The notes: a model not told the origin generated them from the sequence alone. A DNA stretch of 18,657 nucleotides from Desulfobacterales bacterium (GCA_018224315.1 JAGTVF010000258.1:1-18657); one strand, 5' to 3'; shown: positions 8,082-16,900, numbered from the stretch's first letter. Numbers and translations are program-made.

Positions 8082-9598
8082 CTGCCACCTCCGAGTACCG
8101 CATCGACATAAATGCCGGGATTCATCAGCTCATGGGCCGCGGAACCGGCCAGATTCACAAACGGCGCCGGCGCAAGGCCCATGGCCAGGGTGAGGATCAC
8201 CAGCACCACAATGGGCGCATACAGCCAGAAATCGTACCGTTCACGGCCTTGTGCGGCATTTTCCGGTTCCGGCGCCGACTCCGATTCTGCTGCCGGGGCC
8301 GGCTTCCAGAAGGCCTCGGCCCATATCTTGGTCATGGAATAGGTTGTCAGCAGTCCCACCACAATGGCTGCGGCCGCAGCCACGTAGGCTTTGGCCTCCA
8401 GCCCGGCGCGGATCACCAGAAACTTGGCCCAGAAACCGGACAACGGCGGGAACCCGGCCAGGGAAAACGCGGAGATAAAAAACAGGATCGTGATCAACCC
8501 GTGGTTTTTATAAAGCCCCCCGATCCGGGCCAGTTCAAAGGAGCCGGCCTTTTGCCGGCAGACCCCGGAGATCAGAAACAGGTTGGCCTTGACAATCATG
8601 TTGTGCACCAGAAAAAACACCGCCCCGGTCAGGGCCAGGGGCGTAAACAACGCCAGACCCAGTATCATATAGCCCACCTGGCTGATGATGTGAAACGACA
8701 GAATCCGCCGGATCTCGTAGAATGCCGCCGTGCCCAGCACGCCCACGATCATGGTCAGCACGCCGGCTGCCAGCAGAATCCCGTGGGTATAGGCGATGTC
8801 AAAGATAAAAACCAGGGTAAACATCCGGATCAGGGCATAAACGCCAACCTTGGTCAGCAGCCCGGCCATTATGGTCGAAACGGCCACGGGCGGGGTATGA
8901 TAGGACACGGGCAGCCAGAAAAACAGGGGAAAAATGCCGGCCTTGATGCCAAATGCGGTCATAAACAAGGCGGCCACGGCGGTAAGCAGGCCCTTGTGCT
9001 CCACCTGCTGGACTGCAAAATGCAGATCCGCCATGTTTAAGGTCCCGGTCATGCCGTAGAGCAATCCAATGCCCGAGATAAACAGCAGGGTGGCAAACAG
9101 GTTGATCATCACGTATTTCACCCCGCCGTCAAGCTGGTCTTTTTCCCCGCCCATGACCAGCAGCCCGAAAGAGGCCATGAGCATGACCTCAAACCAAACG
9201 TAGAGATTAAACAAATCGCCTGTTAAAAACGCCCCGCACACCCCGCCGATCAGGATATGCAGCAGGGGCTGGTAACCCACTGCCAGCATGCCGGCGCGAA
9301 TCTCGGCCCTGGAATAGGCGGTTACCGCAAGGCCCAGGATTGCCGTGACCGCTACGAGAATGGCGCTAAAATGATCGGCTGCCAGGGTGATGCCAAAAGG
9401 CGCGGGCCAGGAGCCGATCTGAATTGTCACAATACCGGTTTTGGCCACCCGTGTCAGCAGGGTCATGCAAACCACAAGATGCACCAGGGCCCCGAAAATT
9501 GCTGCCCTGCCCTGCAGGCGAAGATGATTTCGCAGGCACAGGGTTATTGCAGCCATGGCAAAGGGCACGATCACCGGAAGAACCACGAGCCAGTTCAT
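8078..9598 (-). CDS. mrpD: Mrp antiporter subunit D (NuoL/M/N-like proton channel)
   Basis: This 506-residue polytopic protein is homologous to complex I antiporter-like subunits. The key acidic residue on the fifth helix is Glu137 (NLYVWFEVML), and the buried lysines Lys219 (FGIKAG) and Lys250 (LLTKVG) are present, so the proton pathway looks intact. VSYHTPPVAVS replaces the longer histidine motif of MrpA, as expected for MrpD. Near the C-terminus (about 430-455) there is an acidic, Ala/Pro/Glu-rich hydrophilic loop between helices. It is coupled to mrpC and mrpE by 4-nt overlaps. Confidence 0.95.
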   Translation of the reverse strand: MNWLVVLPVIVPFAMAAITLCLRNHLRLQGRAAIFGALVHLVVCMTLLTRVAKTGIVTIQIGSWPAPFGITLAADHFSAILVAVTAILGLAVTAYSRAEIRAGMLAVGYQPLLHILIGGVCGAFLTGDLFNLYVWFEVMLMASFGLLVMGGEKDQLDGGVKYVMINLFATLLFISGIGLLYGMTGTLNMADLHFAVQQVEHKGLLTAVAALFMTAFGIKAGIFPLFFWLPVSYHTPPVAVSTIMAGLLTKVGVYALIRMFTLVFIFDIAYTHGILLAAGVLTMIVGVLGTAAFYEIRRILSFHIISQVGYMILGLALFTPLALTGAVFFLVHNMIVKANLFLISGVCRQKAGSFELARIGGLYKNHGLITILFFISAFSLAGFPPLSGFWAKFLVIRAGLEAKAYVAAAAAIVVGLLTTYSMTKIWAEAFWKPAPAAESESAPEPENAAQGRERYDFWLYAPIVVLVILTLAMGLAPAPFVNLAGSAAHELMNPGIYVDAVLGGGR

Positions 9599-10017
9599 GC
9601 GCCCTCCCCGCCCGGGCCATGGATACCGGCGACACCGGCCTGCCCGCCGTGTTCTGTATTGCCGCCCTCCTGGGGTTCGGATTCGCGCATGAGTTCGGTC
9701 TCCACGGTGGACAGTGCCTGAAAAGCCCGGTAAAACAGAATAAACACAAACGTTAAAAGCGCAAACCCGATGACAATAGCGGTCAGGATCAGGGCCTGGG
9801 GCAAGGCGTTTGCCAGGGGCTGGGCGGCCATCACCGCATCCGGATCAATCAGGGGCGGACGGGTCTGGGAAAGCCGGCCGGCCACAAAAATCAGCAGGTT
9901 CACCCCGTTGGTGGCCAACACCAGCCCGAAAATAAACCGGATCAGGTTGCCCGAAAGCATCAGGTAAATGCTTGCAGCCGCCATAAAGCCGCAAATCACA
10001 GACAGCAGGGTTTCCAT
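9595..10017 (-). CDS. mrpC: Mrp antiporter subunit C (NuoK-like)
   Basis: This 140-residue protein has three transmembrane segments and is homologous to NuoK. It contains NLIRFIFGLVLATNGVNLLIF (about 24-44), the region around the conserved Gly-rich second helix, and ALPQALILTAIVIGFA in the third. The last 35 residues form a hydrophilic Gly/Glu-rich tail (GGNTEHGGQAGVAGIHGPG) absent from the compact core of typical MrpC proteins. One base separates it from the mrpB stop, and its own stop overlaps mrpD by 4 nt. Confidence 0.94.
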   Translation of the reverse strand: METLLSVICGFMAAASIYLMLSGNLIRFIFGLVLATNGVNLLIFVAGRLSQTRPPLIDPDAVMAAQPLANALPQALILTAIVIGFALLTFVFILFYRAFQALSTVETELMRESEPQEGGNTEHGGQAGVAGIHGPGGEGA

Positions 10018-10018
10018 G

Positions 10019-10459
10019 TCAATCCTTTTCCAAATCCTCTGCCAGATCCTCTTCCAGGGCCAGTATCAGGGTCAGAATCGCGCCCAGGACAATGGCATAA
10101 ACCCCCAGATCAAAGAAAAACGGCGTGCCCACGACCATTTCCCGACCATTGAATTCTGCAATGGTCCACCACAGGCCGGTTAAAAACATCTTTCCCGCAG
10201 CCGCGGCCGCCAGCCCGGAGACCAGGGCGGCCAGCATGCCAAAGCCCACCAGCCACAGCGGATCAATCCGGATGGCCCGGCGCACGGATTGCGCCCCTTC
10301 TGAAATGGCATACAGGGCAAAGCCCGTGCCCGCCACCAGGGCCCCGGAAAAGCCCCCGCCCGGAGAATTATGCCCGCGCAGCAGCAGATAAACCGAAAAC
10401 ACCAGGATTATGCTCACCAGAAAACGGGTGGCCGTGGCCAGAATCACCGAGCGGGTCAT
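10019..10459 (-). CDS. mrpB: Mrp antiporter subunit B
   Basis: This 146-residue MrpB/MnhB protein has four hydrophobic segments and the diagnostic [14 protein letters not shown] motif (about 29-42). The C-terminus is acidic ([12 protein letters not shown]). It overlaps the mrpA stop by 4 nt. Being a separate gene, it shows that this is the seven-gene form of the operon rather than the six-gene form in which mrpA and mrpB are fused. Confidence 0.95.
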   Translation of the reverse strand: MTRSVILATATRFLVSIILVFSVYLLLRGHNSPGGGFSGALVAGTGFALYAISEGAQSVRRAIRIDPLWLVGFGMLAALVSGLAAAAAGKMFLTGLWWTIAEFNGREMVVGTPFFFDLGVYAIVLGAILTLILALEEDLAEDLEKD

Positions 10460-12717
10460 TTGCTGTGCCTCCTTGTGCGGATCAGGGCATAGCCGGCAAT
10501 GCCGGCGGCGGCCACCACGATGATTTCCCCCAGGGTATCAAAGCTTCTGAAATCCACCAGGATCACGTTGACAATGTTTTTGCCGTGAGCCGCCAGATAG
10601 CTGTTTTTCTCAAAAAAATCCGTAAGACTGCGGTCCAGAGGCGAAGACAGCACCGTGAGCATCAGCGTGGTGATCAGAATGCCCGCAGCCGCGGCCAGAG
10701 CTCCGTCTGAAAACTTCCGGGCCCGGCCCCGCCTGTCGCCGGAACCCAATGAGGGCAGCCGAAGCAGAATAATGGAAACAATAACCACGGTCAGGGTTTC
10801 CACCAAAAGCTGGGTCAAAGCCAGGTCCGGGGCCCCGAAGGTGAGAAAAACAATGGCAATGCCCGCGCCCACAACGCCCAGCGAACAAATGGCCAGCAGC
10901 ACCGAACGCGTGATCACCACTGCGGCCACGGCAGCCAGGATCACAATAAGCAAAAGCCCCTGCTCCACAGGGGGCATGGTGACTGAAACGGCCAAAAACC
11001 CTTCCATGCCCCGGATATAGCTCAAAGCGGCCACCATGACAAAGGCGGCCACCACAATGAAAAAATAACGGTGCAAAGATCCGTTTTGCACAATCCGGTT
11101 CTGGGCCTTGCCTGCGGCGGCCACCGCGTTGATCATCTTTTCATATAATTGCGAGGCATCCAGGGAAAGGGCCGCATACACCGCGCACACCCCGCGGTTG
11201 ACCCGTTTGCGGTTGACATACAGGGCCGCGCCCATGGCAAAAGTCAGCACGCTTAAGGCAAGAGGGTCGTTGATGCCGTGAAAAATGGCGAACTCGACAT
11301 ATTTTACGGGCTCATGAATGGCATTGACTGCGGGGTTGATCAAAACCCGGCCCACAAATTCCGGCACAACACCGAAAAAGATGGTAATGCCCCCCAGTAT
11401 CATCGGGCCGGCCCACATGCGGATGCCGGCTTCTTTGGTCTCCAGATGAATCCCGGCCCGATCCGAAAGAAACGGCCGGATTAAAAAAACACCGGCCACG
11501 GCTGTCATCAAACCGTTTGCCAGCACTGCCGCGGACGCGGCCAGCCCGGGCATCATGGTTTCGGCCAAAACGCCCTTGTACATGATCTCCTTTCCGATAA
11601 ACCCAAAAAACAGCGGAAAACCGGCCATGGAAAGGCAGGCGGCAAAAGCGGCAAACCCGGTAAACGGCATGGAACGGGCCAGAGCGTCGAGATTGTCAAT
11701 TTCCCGGGTGCCGGTTTGATGATCAATAATGCCGGCCACCAGGAAAAGTGCGGACTTATACAGGGCATGGACCAGCAGAAAAGTCAGCACTGCCGTCATC
11801 GAAGGCGTGCTTTGACCGCCGAGCAGCATGGTCATGATCCCCAGGGCCGCCACCGTGGTATAGGCCAAAATCTTTTTGAGATCCGTCTGCCCCAAAGCGG
11901 TAAAAGCGCCCAGCACGGCCGTGAAACCGCCCACAAGCACCAGGGTGGCCTCCCAGGCTGCAGTGCCGCCCAAAATGGGATGAAACCGGGCCAGCAGATA
12001 GATCCCGCCCTTGACCATGGTGGCCGAATGCAGAAACGCGCTGATGGGCGAAGGCGCGGCCATGGCATTGGGCAGCCAGAAATGGAAGGGAAACTGGGCC
12101 GACTTTGTAAACGCTCCGGCAAACAGCAGCACCAGGATGGGGGTGTAGAGCCCATGGGCCTGCAGATCGTCTGCGGCATTGACCATCTGCGAAATCTCGT
12201 ATGTGCCCGAGGCCATCTGCAAAAGCAAAAATCCCGCCAACAGGGCCAGGCCCCCCGCGCCCGTGACCAGAAGCGCCTGGCGGGCGCTTTTGCGGGATTT
12301 TTCATGCTCGTGCTCAAATCCGATGAGCAGATAGGAAAATATGGTGGTCAGCTCCCAGAACACAAACAGGGCAATGGCGTTGTCTGCGGTGACCAGGCCC
12401 AGCATGGAGAGCATAAAGGCGTGGAGAAAGAAGAAAAACCGGCCGGTGCGCGCATGGCCGTGCAGATAGTCCACGGAATAAATGCTGACAAAAAATCCAA
12501 TGCCCGTGATAATCAGGACAAACAAAAGGCTTAACCCGTCGATCATCAGCGACAGGTCCACGCCCAGAGCCGGCACCCAGGAAATGGCCGCGCGATAGCT
12601 GCGGCCGGCCATGACCCCGGGAACCAGGCCCAGTGCGGCGGCAAACAGGGCCAGGGGCAGCAGGGCAGACAGCCTGGCAGCCAGGTAGGTATGATTGTCT
12701 GACAAATGCGTGCTCAT
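10456..12717 (-). CDS. mrpA: Mrp antiporter subunit A (NuoL-like with MbhD/MbhE-type C-terminus)
   Basis: This is a 753-residue polytopic protein. The N-terminal half is NuoL-like: Glu122 in FVFWELTT, Lys205 in [14 protein letters not shown], a histidine/lysine path in [11 protein letters not shown] (228-238), and Lys281/282 in DLKKILAY. The C-terminal part carries a DUF4040/MbhD-like unit (about 583-655, with [14 protein letters not shown]) and an MbhE-like unit (about 675-748, with [15 protein letters not shown]). This composition and length are usual for MrpA. Its ATG lies 16 nt after the pyruvate kinase stop, with only a weak GGCGG site 10 nt upstream, so cotranscription with pyk is likely. 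Absence of hydrogenase or dehydrogenase genes nearby favours a free antiporter over an Mbh-like complex. Confidence 0.95.
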   Translation of the reverse strand: MSTHLSDNHTYLAARLSALLPLALFAAALGLVPGVMAGRSYRAAISWVPALGVDLSLMIDGLSLLFVLIITGIGFFVSIYSVDYLHGHARTGRFFFFLHAFMLSMLGLVTADNAIALFVFWELTTIFSYLLIGFEHEHEKSRKSARQALLVTGAGGLALLAGFLLLQMASGTYEISQMVNAADDLQAHGLYTPILVLLFAGAFTKSAQFPFHFWLPNAMAAPSPISAFLHSATMVKGGIYLLARFHPILGGTAAWEATLVLVGGFTAVLGAFTALGQTDLKKILAYTTVAALGIMTMLLGGQSTPSMTAVLTFLLVHALYKSALFLVAGIIDHQTGTREIDNLDALARSMPFTGFAAFAACLSMAGFPLFFGFIGKEIMYKGVLAETMMPGLAASAAVLANGLMTAVAGVFLIRPFLSDRAGIHLETKEAGIRMWAGPMILGGITIFFGVVPEFVGRVLINPAVNAIHEPVKYVEFAIFHGINDPLALSVLTFAMGAALYVNRKRVNRGVCAVYAALSLDASQLYEKMINAVAAAGKAQNRIVQNGSLHRYFFIVVAAFVMVAALSYIRGMEGFLAVSVTMPPVEQGLLLIVILAAVAAVVITRSVLLAICSLGVVGAGIAIVFLTFGAPDLALTQLLVETLTVVIVSIILLRLPSLGSGDRRGRARKFSDGALAAAAGILITTLMLTVLSSPLDRSLTDFFEKNSYLAAHGKNIVNVILVDFRSFDTLGEIIVVAAAGIAGYALIRTRRHSK

Positions 12718-12733
12718 TTAAGACAATCCGCCC

Positions 12734-14152
12734 CTAAACGATATCTCCGAGCCGGCGCACCGTGATCATGTTTGTGGTGCCGGCCTCCCACATGGGATGG
12801 CCCGCGGTGATCACCACGAGATCGCCCTTTTTGGCATGCCCCTTTTCAATGGCGAATTCCGAGGCCCGGTCAAACATTTCATCCGTGTCTTTGGTGTAAT
12901 CCATGAGCCCGGGCAGACACCCCCAGTAAAGGGCGAGCTGGCGCACGGTCCGGATATCCGGGGATACGGCGATGATCCGGCTTTTCGGACGAAACCGGGC
13001 GATCTGGTGAGCGGTGTAGCCGCTTTTGGTTGTGGCGATAATGGCCCGGGCCGCCAGGTGATCGGAAAGAATGCAGGTGGCATGGGCCACGGATTCGGAA
13101 ATCCGGGTCTGGAGAATTTCCTGAAAGGATTTTTCGTATGGGTATTTTTCCTCTGTGACCTTGGCAATGCGGCTCATGTATTCCACGGCGCGCACCGGGT
13201 GGTTGCCTGTGGCGGTTTCTTCTGAAAGCATCAGGGCGTCGGCACCGTCTAACACCGCGTTTGCCACATCCGTTGCCTCGGCCCGGGTCGGGCGCGGGGA
13301 GTCGAGCATGGAGCGCAGCATCTGGGTGGCGATGATCACCGGCTTTCCGGCCTCATTTCCCTTTTTCACCAGCATTTTCTGGGTGCCGGGCACGTTTTCC
13401 AGGGGGATTTCCACGCCCAGGTCCCCCCGGGCCACCATGATCCCGTCTGAGACGTCCATGATGTTGTCAATATCCTTTAGGGCCTCATGCTTTTCGATCT
13501 TGGCGATCACCGGGGTGCTGCAGCCGGCATGGGAGATGATCTCCTTTGCCTGGCGCACGTCCTCGGAATGACGCACAAAGGACATGGCCACATAATCCAC
13601 ATCCTGGGAAAGGCCGAAGGCAAGATCGGCCTTGTCCTTTTCCGTAATGGCCGGGGTTCGCACAGAGCCGGAAGGCAGATTGATGCCCTTGTGAGATGTC
13701 AGTGTGCCGCCTGTGATCACTTCACAGTGCACTTCGGTTTTGGTAATCCGGGTGACCACCATTTCCATGAGCCCGTCTGCCAGCAAAATGGTGTCGCCGA
13801 CAGAAACATCTTCCGGCAGGTGAGGATAGCTCACCGACACCCTGTTGCCCTGCCCGGCTTCGGCCTCGATGGTGGTCAACACCAGGGTTTCCCCGGTTTT
13901 TAGATGAATGCCCGGGGGCTGAACCTCTCCCACGCGGATCTTGGGCCCCCGGAGATCCTGGAGAATGGCCACGGGCACCCCGGTTTCCTCAGAGGCGGTG
14001 CGCACCATTTGGATCATTTCCGCATGGTTTTCCCGGCCGCCGTGGGAGAAATTGAGCCGGGCCACGCTCATGCCGGCATGGATCATGCGCGTAAGGATAT
14101 GTACATCCGCGCAGGCCGGTCCGATGGTGCAGACGATTTTGGTCTTTGACAT
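12734..14152 (-). CDS. pyk: Pyruvate kinase
   Basis: This 472-residue enzyme converts phosphoenolpyruvate and ADP to pyruvate and ATP. Motifs in order are ARLNFSHG (31-38), DLRGPKIR (66-73), the catalytic Lys218 in IAKIEKHE, the metal and phosphoenolpyruvate site MVARGDLGVEIP (239-250), ATQML (275-279), and the signature around PTRAEATDVANAVLDG (288-303). Residue 71 is Lys where K+-dependent enzymes have Glu (GPEIR), which in this family predicts K+ independence. The length matches the standard A, B and C domains without the extra C-terminal domain of some Firmicutes. AAGGG lies 6 nt before the ATG. It starts 39 nt after the ribonuclease gene and leads directly into mrpA. Confidence 0.97.
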   Translation of the reverse strand: MSKTKIVCTIGPACADVHILTRMIHAGMSVARLNFSHGGRENHAEMIQMVRTASEETGVPVAILQDLRGPKIRVGEVQPPGIHLKTGETLVLTTIEAEAGQGNRVSVSYPHLPEDVSVGDTILLADGLMEMVVTRITKTEVHCEVITGGTLTSHKGINLPSGSVRTPAITEKDKADLAFGLSQDVDYVAMSFVRHSEDVRQAKEIISHAGCSTPVIAKIEKHEALKDIDNIMDVSDGIMVARGDLGVEIPLENVPGTQKMLVKKGNEAGKPVIIATQMLRSMLDSPRPTRAEATDVANAVLDGADALMLSEETATGNHPVRAVEYMSRIAKVTEEKYPYEKSFQEILQTRISESVAHATCILSDHLAARAIIATTKSGYTAHQIARFRPKSRIIAVSPDIRTVRQLALYWGCLPGLMDYTKDTDEMFDRASEFAIEKGHAKKGDLVVITAGHPMWEAGTTNMITVRRLGDIV

Positions 14153-14166
14153 GGATTCCCTTCGGG

Positions 14167-14194
14167 GAGTTTAAGGTTCAGGGTTCAAGGCTCA
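14167..14194. repeat. Heptad tandem repeat overlapping the ribonuclease stop codon
   Basis: Four in-phase heptads (GAGTTTA, AGGTTCA, GGGTTCA, AGGCTCA on the plus strand) occupy most of the short gap between the ribonuclease and pyk genes. On the transcribed strand the first unit, TGAGCCT, begins with the ribonuclease TGA stop. The units are degenerate, so this is a weaker tract than the other two, but period and placement agree. Confidence 0.6.
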
Positions 14195-16177
14195 GCCCAG
14201 GTAGACGGCCAGCTTGTCGCGGGCCGCGTCCACGTGCTGGAACGTAACCCGGGCCAGGTCTTTGGGCTTTAATTCCACACCGGCAGATACGGGCAGCCGG
14301 GCTTCCATGAGATAGTCCTTGAGCAGGATGGTATAGCCGTTGCGCCGCCTGTCCAAAACAATGGCTTCTGCCTTGCTGCCGATCATGCCCTCAAGGTATT
14401 TGAGAATCCAGAACCGCGTCCGGCGGTTTTGCACCAGCCGGGCCTGGGTCAGGGGCGGCTGTAGCAGCTGAAGAATCTCCTCGATCTCCGAATCGGTATA
14501 GCCCTGTTCCAGGCCCAGGCATGCCCTGAGCTGCCGCTGGGAGACCAGGTCGAAATACTTGCGTATGGGAGACGTGGCCGTGGTATAGGCGTCCAGGCCA
14601 AGGCCCGAGTGGTGATCGGCCCGGGTGCCCAGAATCACCCGGGACAGCATCCGGCGCTGCATCCAGTTCTGAAACAGGGTTCCCTCGTCTGTGCCGGAAT
14701 ACAGCCGGCCCCGGGGATGGTTCTGGGCCCGGAAAATCGCCGGCATCTGCTTTTCCCCCAGAAACCGGGCCATGACCCAATTCGCCATGATCATCATTTC
14801 GGCCACCAAAAGCCGTCCCGGGCTCTCCCGGTCCAGGACCCGCACCCGGATGTCATCTGCGCTGCACACCCGCAGGTGCAGCTCCGGCAGCAGGATCTGC
14901 ACGGCCCCGTTTTCCAGCCGCTGTTTTTTAAAGGCCTGCGCTGCTGCATGCAGCGCGCAGATGCGTTCATCGCTTTGGGCCACGGCATCTGCCTCGGAGT
15001 AGCTCATCTGCCGGCTGACCCGGATCACCGAAGGCACAATTTCATAATCCACAACTTCGCCGTGGGGGGTGACAGTAAAAAATGTGCTGATGGCCGGCCG
15101 CCGTTTTCCCTCCATCAGGCTGCAGACGTCTTCTGCCAGAGTGGCGGGCAGCATGGGAATTTTCAAATCCGGCATGTAAATCGAGGTGCCCCGGGAGATG
15201 ATCTCCTGGTCGATTGCCCCGCCCTTTTCCACCCGTGCGGCCACATCCGAGATATGCACGCCAATGCGCAGGTTTTTGCCGGCTTTCTGCACACTTAAGG
15301 CATCATCATAGTCCATTGTGCCCTGGCCGTCGATAGTGATGATATCCAGGTCGGTCAGGTCCCGGCGTTGGGCTTCCTCGGGTATTTGATCCGCTGTGCC
15401 TTCCAGTTCTGCGGCATGTTCCAGAACCGGGCCGGGAAATTCCAGGGGGATCTCATAACGGTAAAGATCCAAATTCTCGTGGGCCTGCCAGTGGCCGGCG
15501 CGCACCATCACCGGAAATATGGACTCTGCACTGTCCACGCCGGCCCGGGTAAGAATGGCCCGGGCGGTGGTCTGCCGGGAACTTTCCTTGCCGTAGAGAT
15601 AGTAAGACTTGAGCAGATCAATGATTTCCGGATCCGCATCCGGAGGCGCGCTGCCGTTGTTTAACACCGCGCGCATCCACTGGCCGCCTTCTTCAATGAG
15701 CCGCTGCCGCCGCTGCTCGGCCTCCTGGCGGGCAATGTTGTTTTCCACCACCTCTTCGGAATGGGGATAAAACCAGTCGTGGCTGAATTTAAAATAAATG
15801 CGGTTTTCAAAAAAGGCCCGGATCACGGCTGATTCCTGATCGCTGTCAGGCTGGCCGGAAAAGCAAAATGATGTCATGGTATCCAGGTCGATCCATTCCT
15901 CCAGGCTGTGGACGGCTTCCCAGATCTCCCTGATGTCAATGTGGGCTCTTAAGGCCTGCCTTCGCTGGCCGATGATTTTCAGCGACTCCACCATTTGATC
16001 GCGGCCCTGGGAGAGTTTAAGCGCTGTGCGCGAGACATGGGAAAGCCGTGCAGCCTTCTGATTGATCTCCCGGTTGTTTTCATTTAACAGCCGCAGCCGC
16101 TCGTCTTTTTCCTCCAGGACCGCGGCGCAGATAATGCGCTGCTGGTCAATATATTCCACAACCGTTCCGGGTTCCAT
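14192..16177 (-). CDS. RNB-domain exoribonuclease (RNase II/R family)
   Basis: This 661-residue 3'-to-5' exoribonuclease has a central RNB domain. The four metal-binding aspartates are present as Asp283, 289, 291 and 292 (TIDGQGTMDYDDAL), and the YTTATSPIRKYFDL motif (531-544) matches the canonical YTHFTSPIRRYPDL. The last 60 residues look like an S1-type RNA-binding domain. The first 270 residues lack recognisable cold-shock domains; they begin with an SH3-like stretch (GTVVEYIDQQ...LRLLNENNREI) and a charged helical region, similar to the organelle/cyanobacterial Zam-type branch. The start was moved to the ATG at 16175-16177, which has AGGAA just upstream; 24 further upstream codons are open but unlike the family. 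The specific role (general decay or stress) is not visible. Confidence 0.9.
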   Translation of the reverse strand: MEPGTVVEYIDQQRIICAAVLEEKDERLRLLNENNREINQKAARLSHVSRTALKLSQGRDQMVESLKIIGQRRQALRAHIDIREIWEAVHSLEEWIDLDTMTSFCFSGQPDSDQESAVIRAFFENRIYFKFSHDWFYPHSEEVVENNIARQEAEQRRQRLIEEGGQWMRAVLNNGSAPPDADPEIIDLLKSYYLYGKESSRQTTARAILTRAGVDSAESIFPVMVRAGHWQAHENLDLYRYEIPLEFPGPVLEHAAELEGTADQIPEEAQRRDLTDLDIITIDGQGTMDYDDALSVQKAGKNLRIGVHISDVAARVEKGGAIDQEIISRGTSIYMPDLKIPMLPATLAEDVCSLMEGKRRPAISTFFTVTPHGEVVDYEIVPSVIRVSRQMSYSEADAVAQSDERICALHAAAQAFKKQRLENGAVQILLPELHLRVCSADDIRVRVLDRESPGRLLVAEMMIMANWVMARFLGEKQMPAIFRAQNHPRGRLYSGTDEGTLFQNWMQRRMLSRVILGTRADHHSGLGLDAYTTATSPIRKYFDLVSQRQLRACLGLEQGYTDSEIEEILQLLQPPLTQARLVQNRRTRFWILKYLEGMIGSKAEAIVLDRRRNGYTILLKDYLMEARLPVSAGVELKPKDLARVTFQHVDAARDKLAVYLG

Positions 16178-16195
16178 AAATTCCTGTCGGTGTAA

Positions 16196-16201
16196 ATTAT
16201 A
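16196..16201 (-). promoter_or_regulatory. Candidate -10 box for the ribonuclease gene
   Basis: The minus strand has a perfect TATAAT about 19 bp before the start codon, which would give a leader just long enough for the AGGAA ribosome site. No convincing -35 box lies at the right distance, so this is tentative. Confidence 0.35.
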
Positions 16202-16255
16202 AGTTTTAAATGAAAAACATACTGGCTGCCGCCGGGGCGGCCATATCATGACAAT

Positions 16256-16314
16256 AAGGAAGTCCTTCGGTCAGGGTCAGTTTTTTCGCTCCTGACCATT
16301 TTTACTTAAAAATG
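16256..16314. other. Cluster of three inverted repeats
   Basis: The dyads are AAGGA-N2-TCCTT (16256-16267), GGTCAGG with CCTGACC (16269-16275 and 16291-16297), and CATTTTT-ACTT-AAAAATG (16297-16314). The second is followed by ATTTTT on the plus strand, so it resembles a terminator, yet no plus-strand gene ends here. It may be a transcription barrier, a leader structure or a dispersed repeat. Confidence 0.5.
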
Positions 16315-16445
16315 CGCAATGTCGCTTCGATAACCGAATTCCGACCCTGGACGCCTTAAATCCATTCTTTTTTTCTTCAATATACACATTAATCCGGGCA
16401 GGCACAAGGACAGTCCGTATAAACAGCCAAACCCGGCCAGACGGG

Positions 16446-16473
16446 TCGACAATGCACAAATCCTTGTTATAGT
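16446..16473 (+). promoter_or_regulatory. Candidate sigma70 promoter for the SHOCT protein gene
   Basis: TCGACA (5 of 6 to TTGACA) and TATAGT (5 of 6 to TATAAT) are separated by 16 bp. The predicted start is near 16480, about 46 nt before the ATG. Confidence 0.45.
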
Positions 16474-16525
16474 TGAGGCCATACAGACAACTGTACATCA
16501 ATGCATCCATTTCAAGGAGGCGGCA

Positions 16526-16894
16526 ATGATATCGAGGCGTTTGACAGTTTTTGCTGCGGGGCTGACCGCGGCTTTTGTGATTTTGAGTGACAGCATTGCC
16601 CTTGCCCAGCAGGGCAGCTACAACGGCTGGCACATGGGCCCGGGAATGATGGGCGGATACGGCATGATGGGATGGTTCGGCGGCATATTTACCCTCGTGG
16701 TCTGGATTCTGATCATTGTGGGCCTGGTTTTGCTCATCAAATGGCTTGTGCAAAGCACCCGATCCGAGCCGGGCGGATTATCCGGAACCGGGGTTGCCAC
16801 GTCCAGGGCCCTGGAAATCCTCAGGGAGCGGTATGCCAGGGGAGAGATCGACAAGGCCGAATTCGAAGAAAAGAAAAAGGATCTGAGCTCGTAA
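16526..16894 (+). CDS. Small SHOCT-domain membrane protein, Met/Gly-rich
   Basis: This 122-residue protein has an N-terminal signal-like segment (about 1-27, ending ALA before QQG), a Met/Gly-rich stretch (HMGPGMMGGYGMMGWFGG, 36-53), one transmembrane helix (about 53-74), a short linker, and a C-terminal SHOCT domain (about 93-121, ALEILRERYARGEIDKAEFEEKK). SHOCT is a short domain found at protein ends and thought to aid oligomerisation; the exact function is unknown. The Met-rich part would face the periplasm if the signal is used, and could bind a soft metal, but that is inference. A strong AAGGAGG lies 5 nt before the ATG. It converges on the CBS-domain gene with only 6 nt between the stops. 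Confidence 0.85.
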   Translation: MISRRLTVFAAGLTAAFVILSDSIALAQQGSYNGWHMGPGMMGGYGMMGWFGGIFTLVVWILIIVGLVLLIKWLVQSTRSEPGGLSGTGVATSRALEILRERYARGEIDKAEFEEKKKDLSS

Positions 16895-16900
16895 TAATAC

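Larger units (their letters stand above)
16178..16525. other. 348-bp gap without a recognised gene, hairpin-rich
   Basis: This divergent gap lies between the ribonuclease (minus) and the SHOCT protein gene (plus). It holds a possible ribonuclease promoter, three small dyads (16256-16267, 16269-16297 and 16297-16314) and a candidate promoter for the SHOCT gene. A minus-strand open frame crosses it but has no ribosome site and runs antisense to the SHOCT gene, so no gene is called. Confidence 0.6.

Noticed and set aside
8132..9040. 302-codon plus-strand frame inside mrpD
   Set aside because: It is Gln/His/Gly-rich antisense translation of a membrane protein gene, a common artefact at this base composition.
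11716..12534. 272-codon plus-strand frame inside mrpA
   Set aside because: It is antisense to a conserved subunit and has the low-complexity composition typical of a shadow frame.
16277..16753. 158-codon open frame on the minus strand
   Set aside because: It runs antisense to the well-supported SHOCT gene, has no ribosome site at its possible starts, and its translation resembles no family I recognise.
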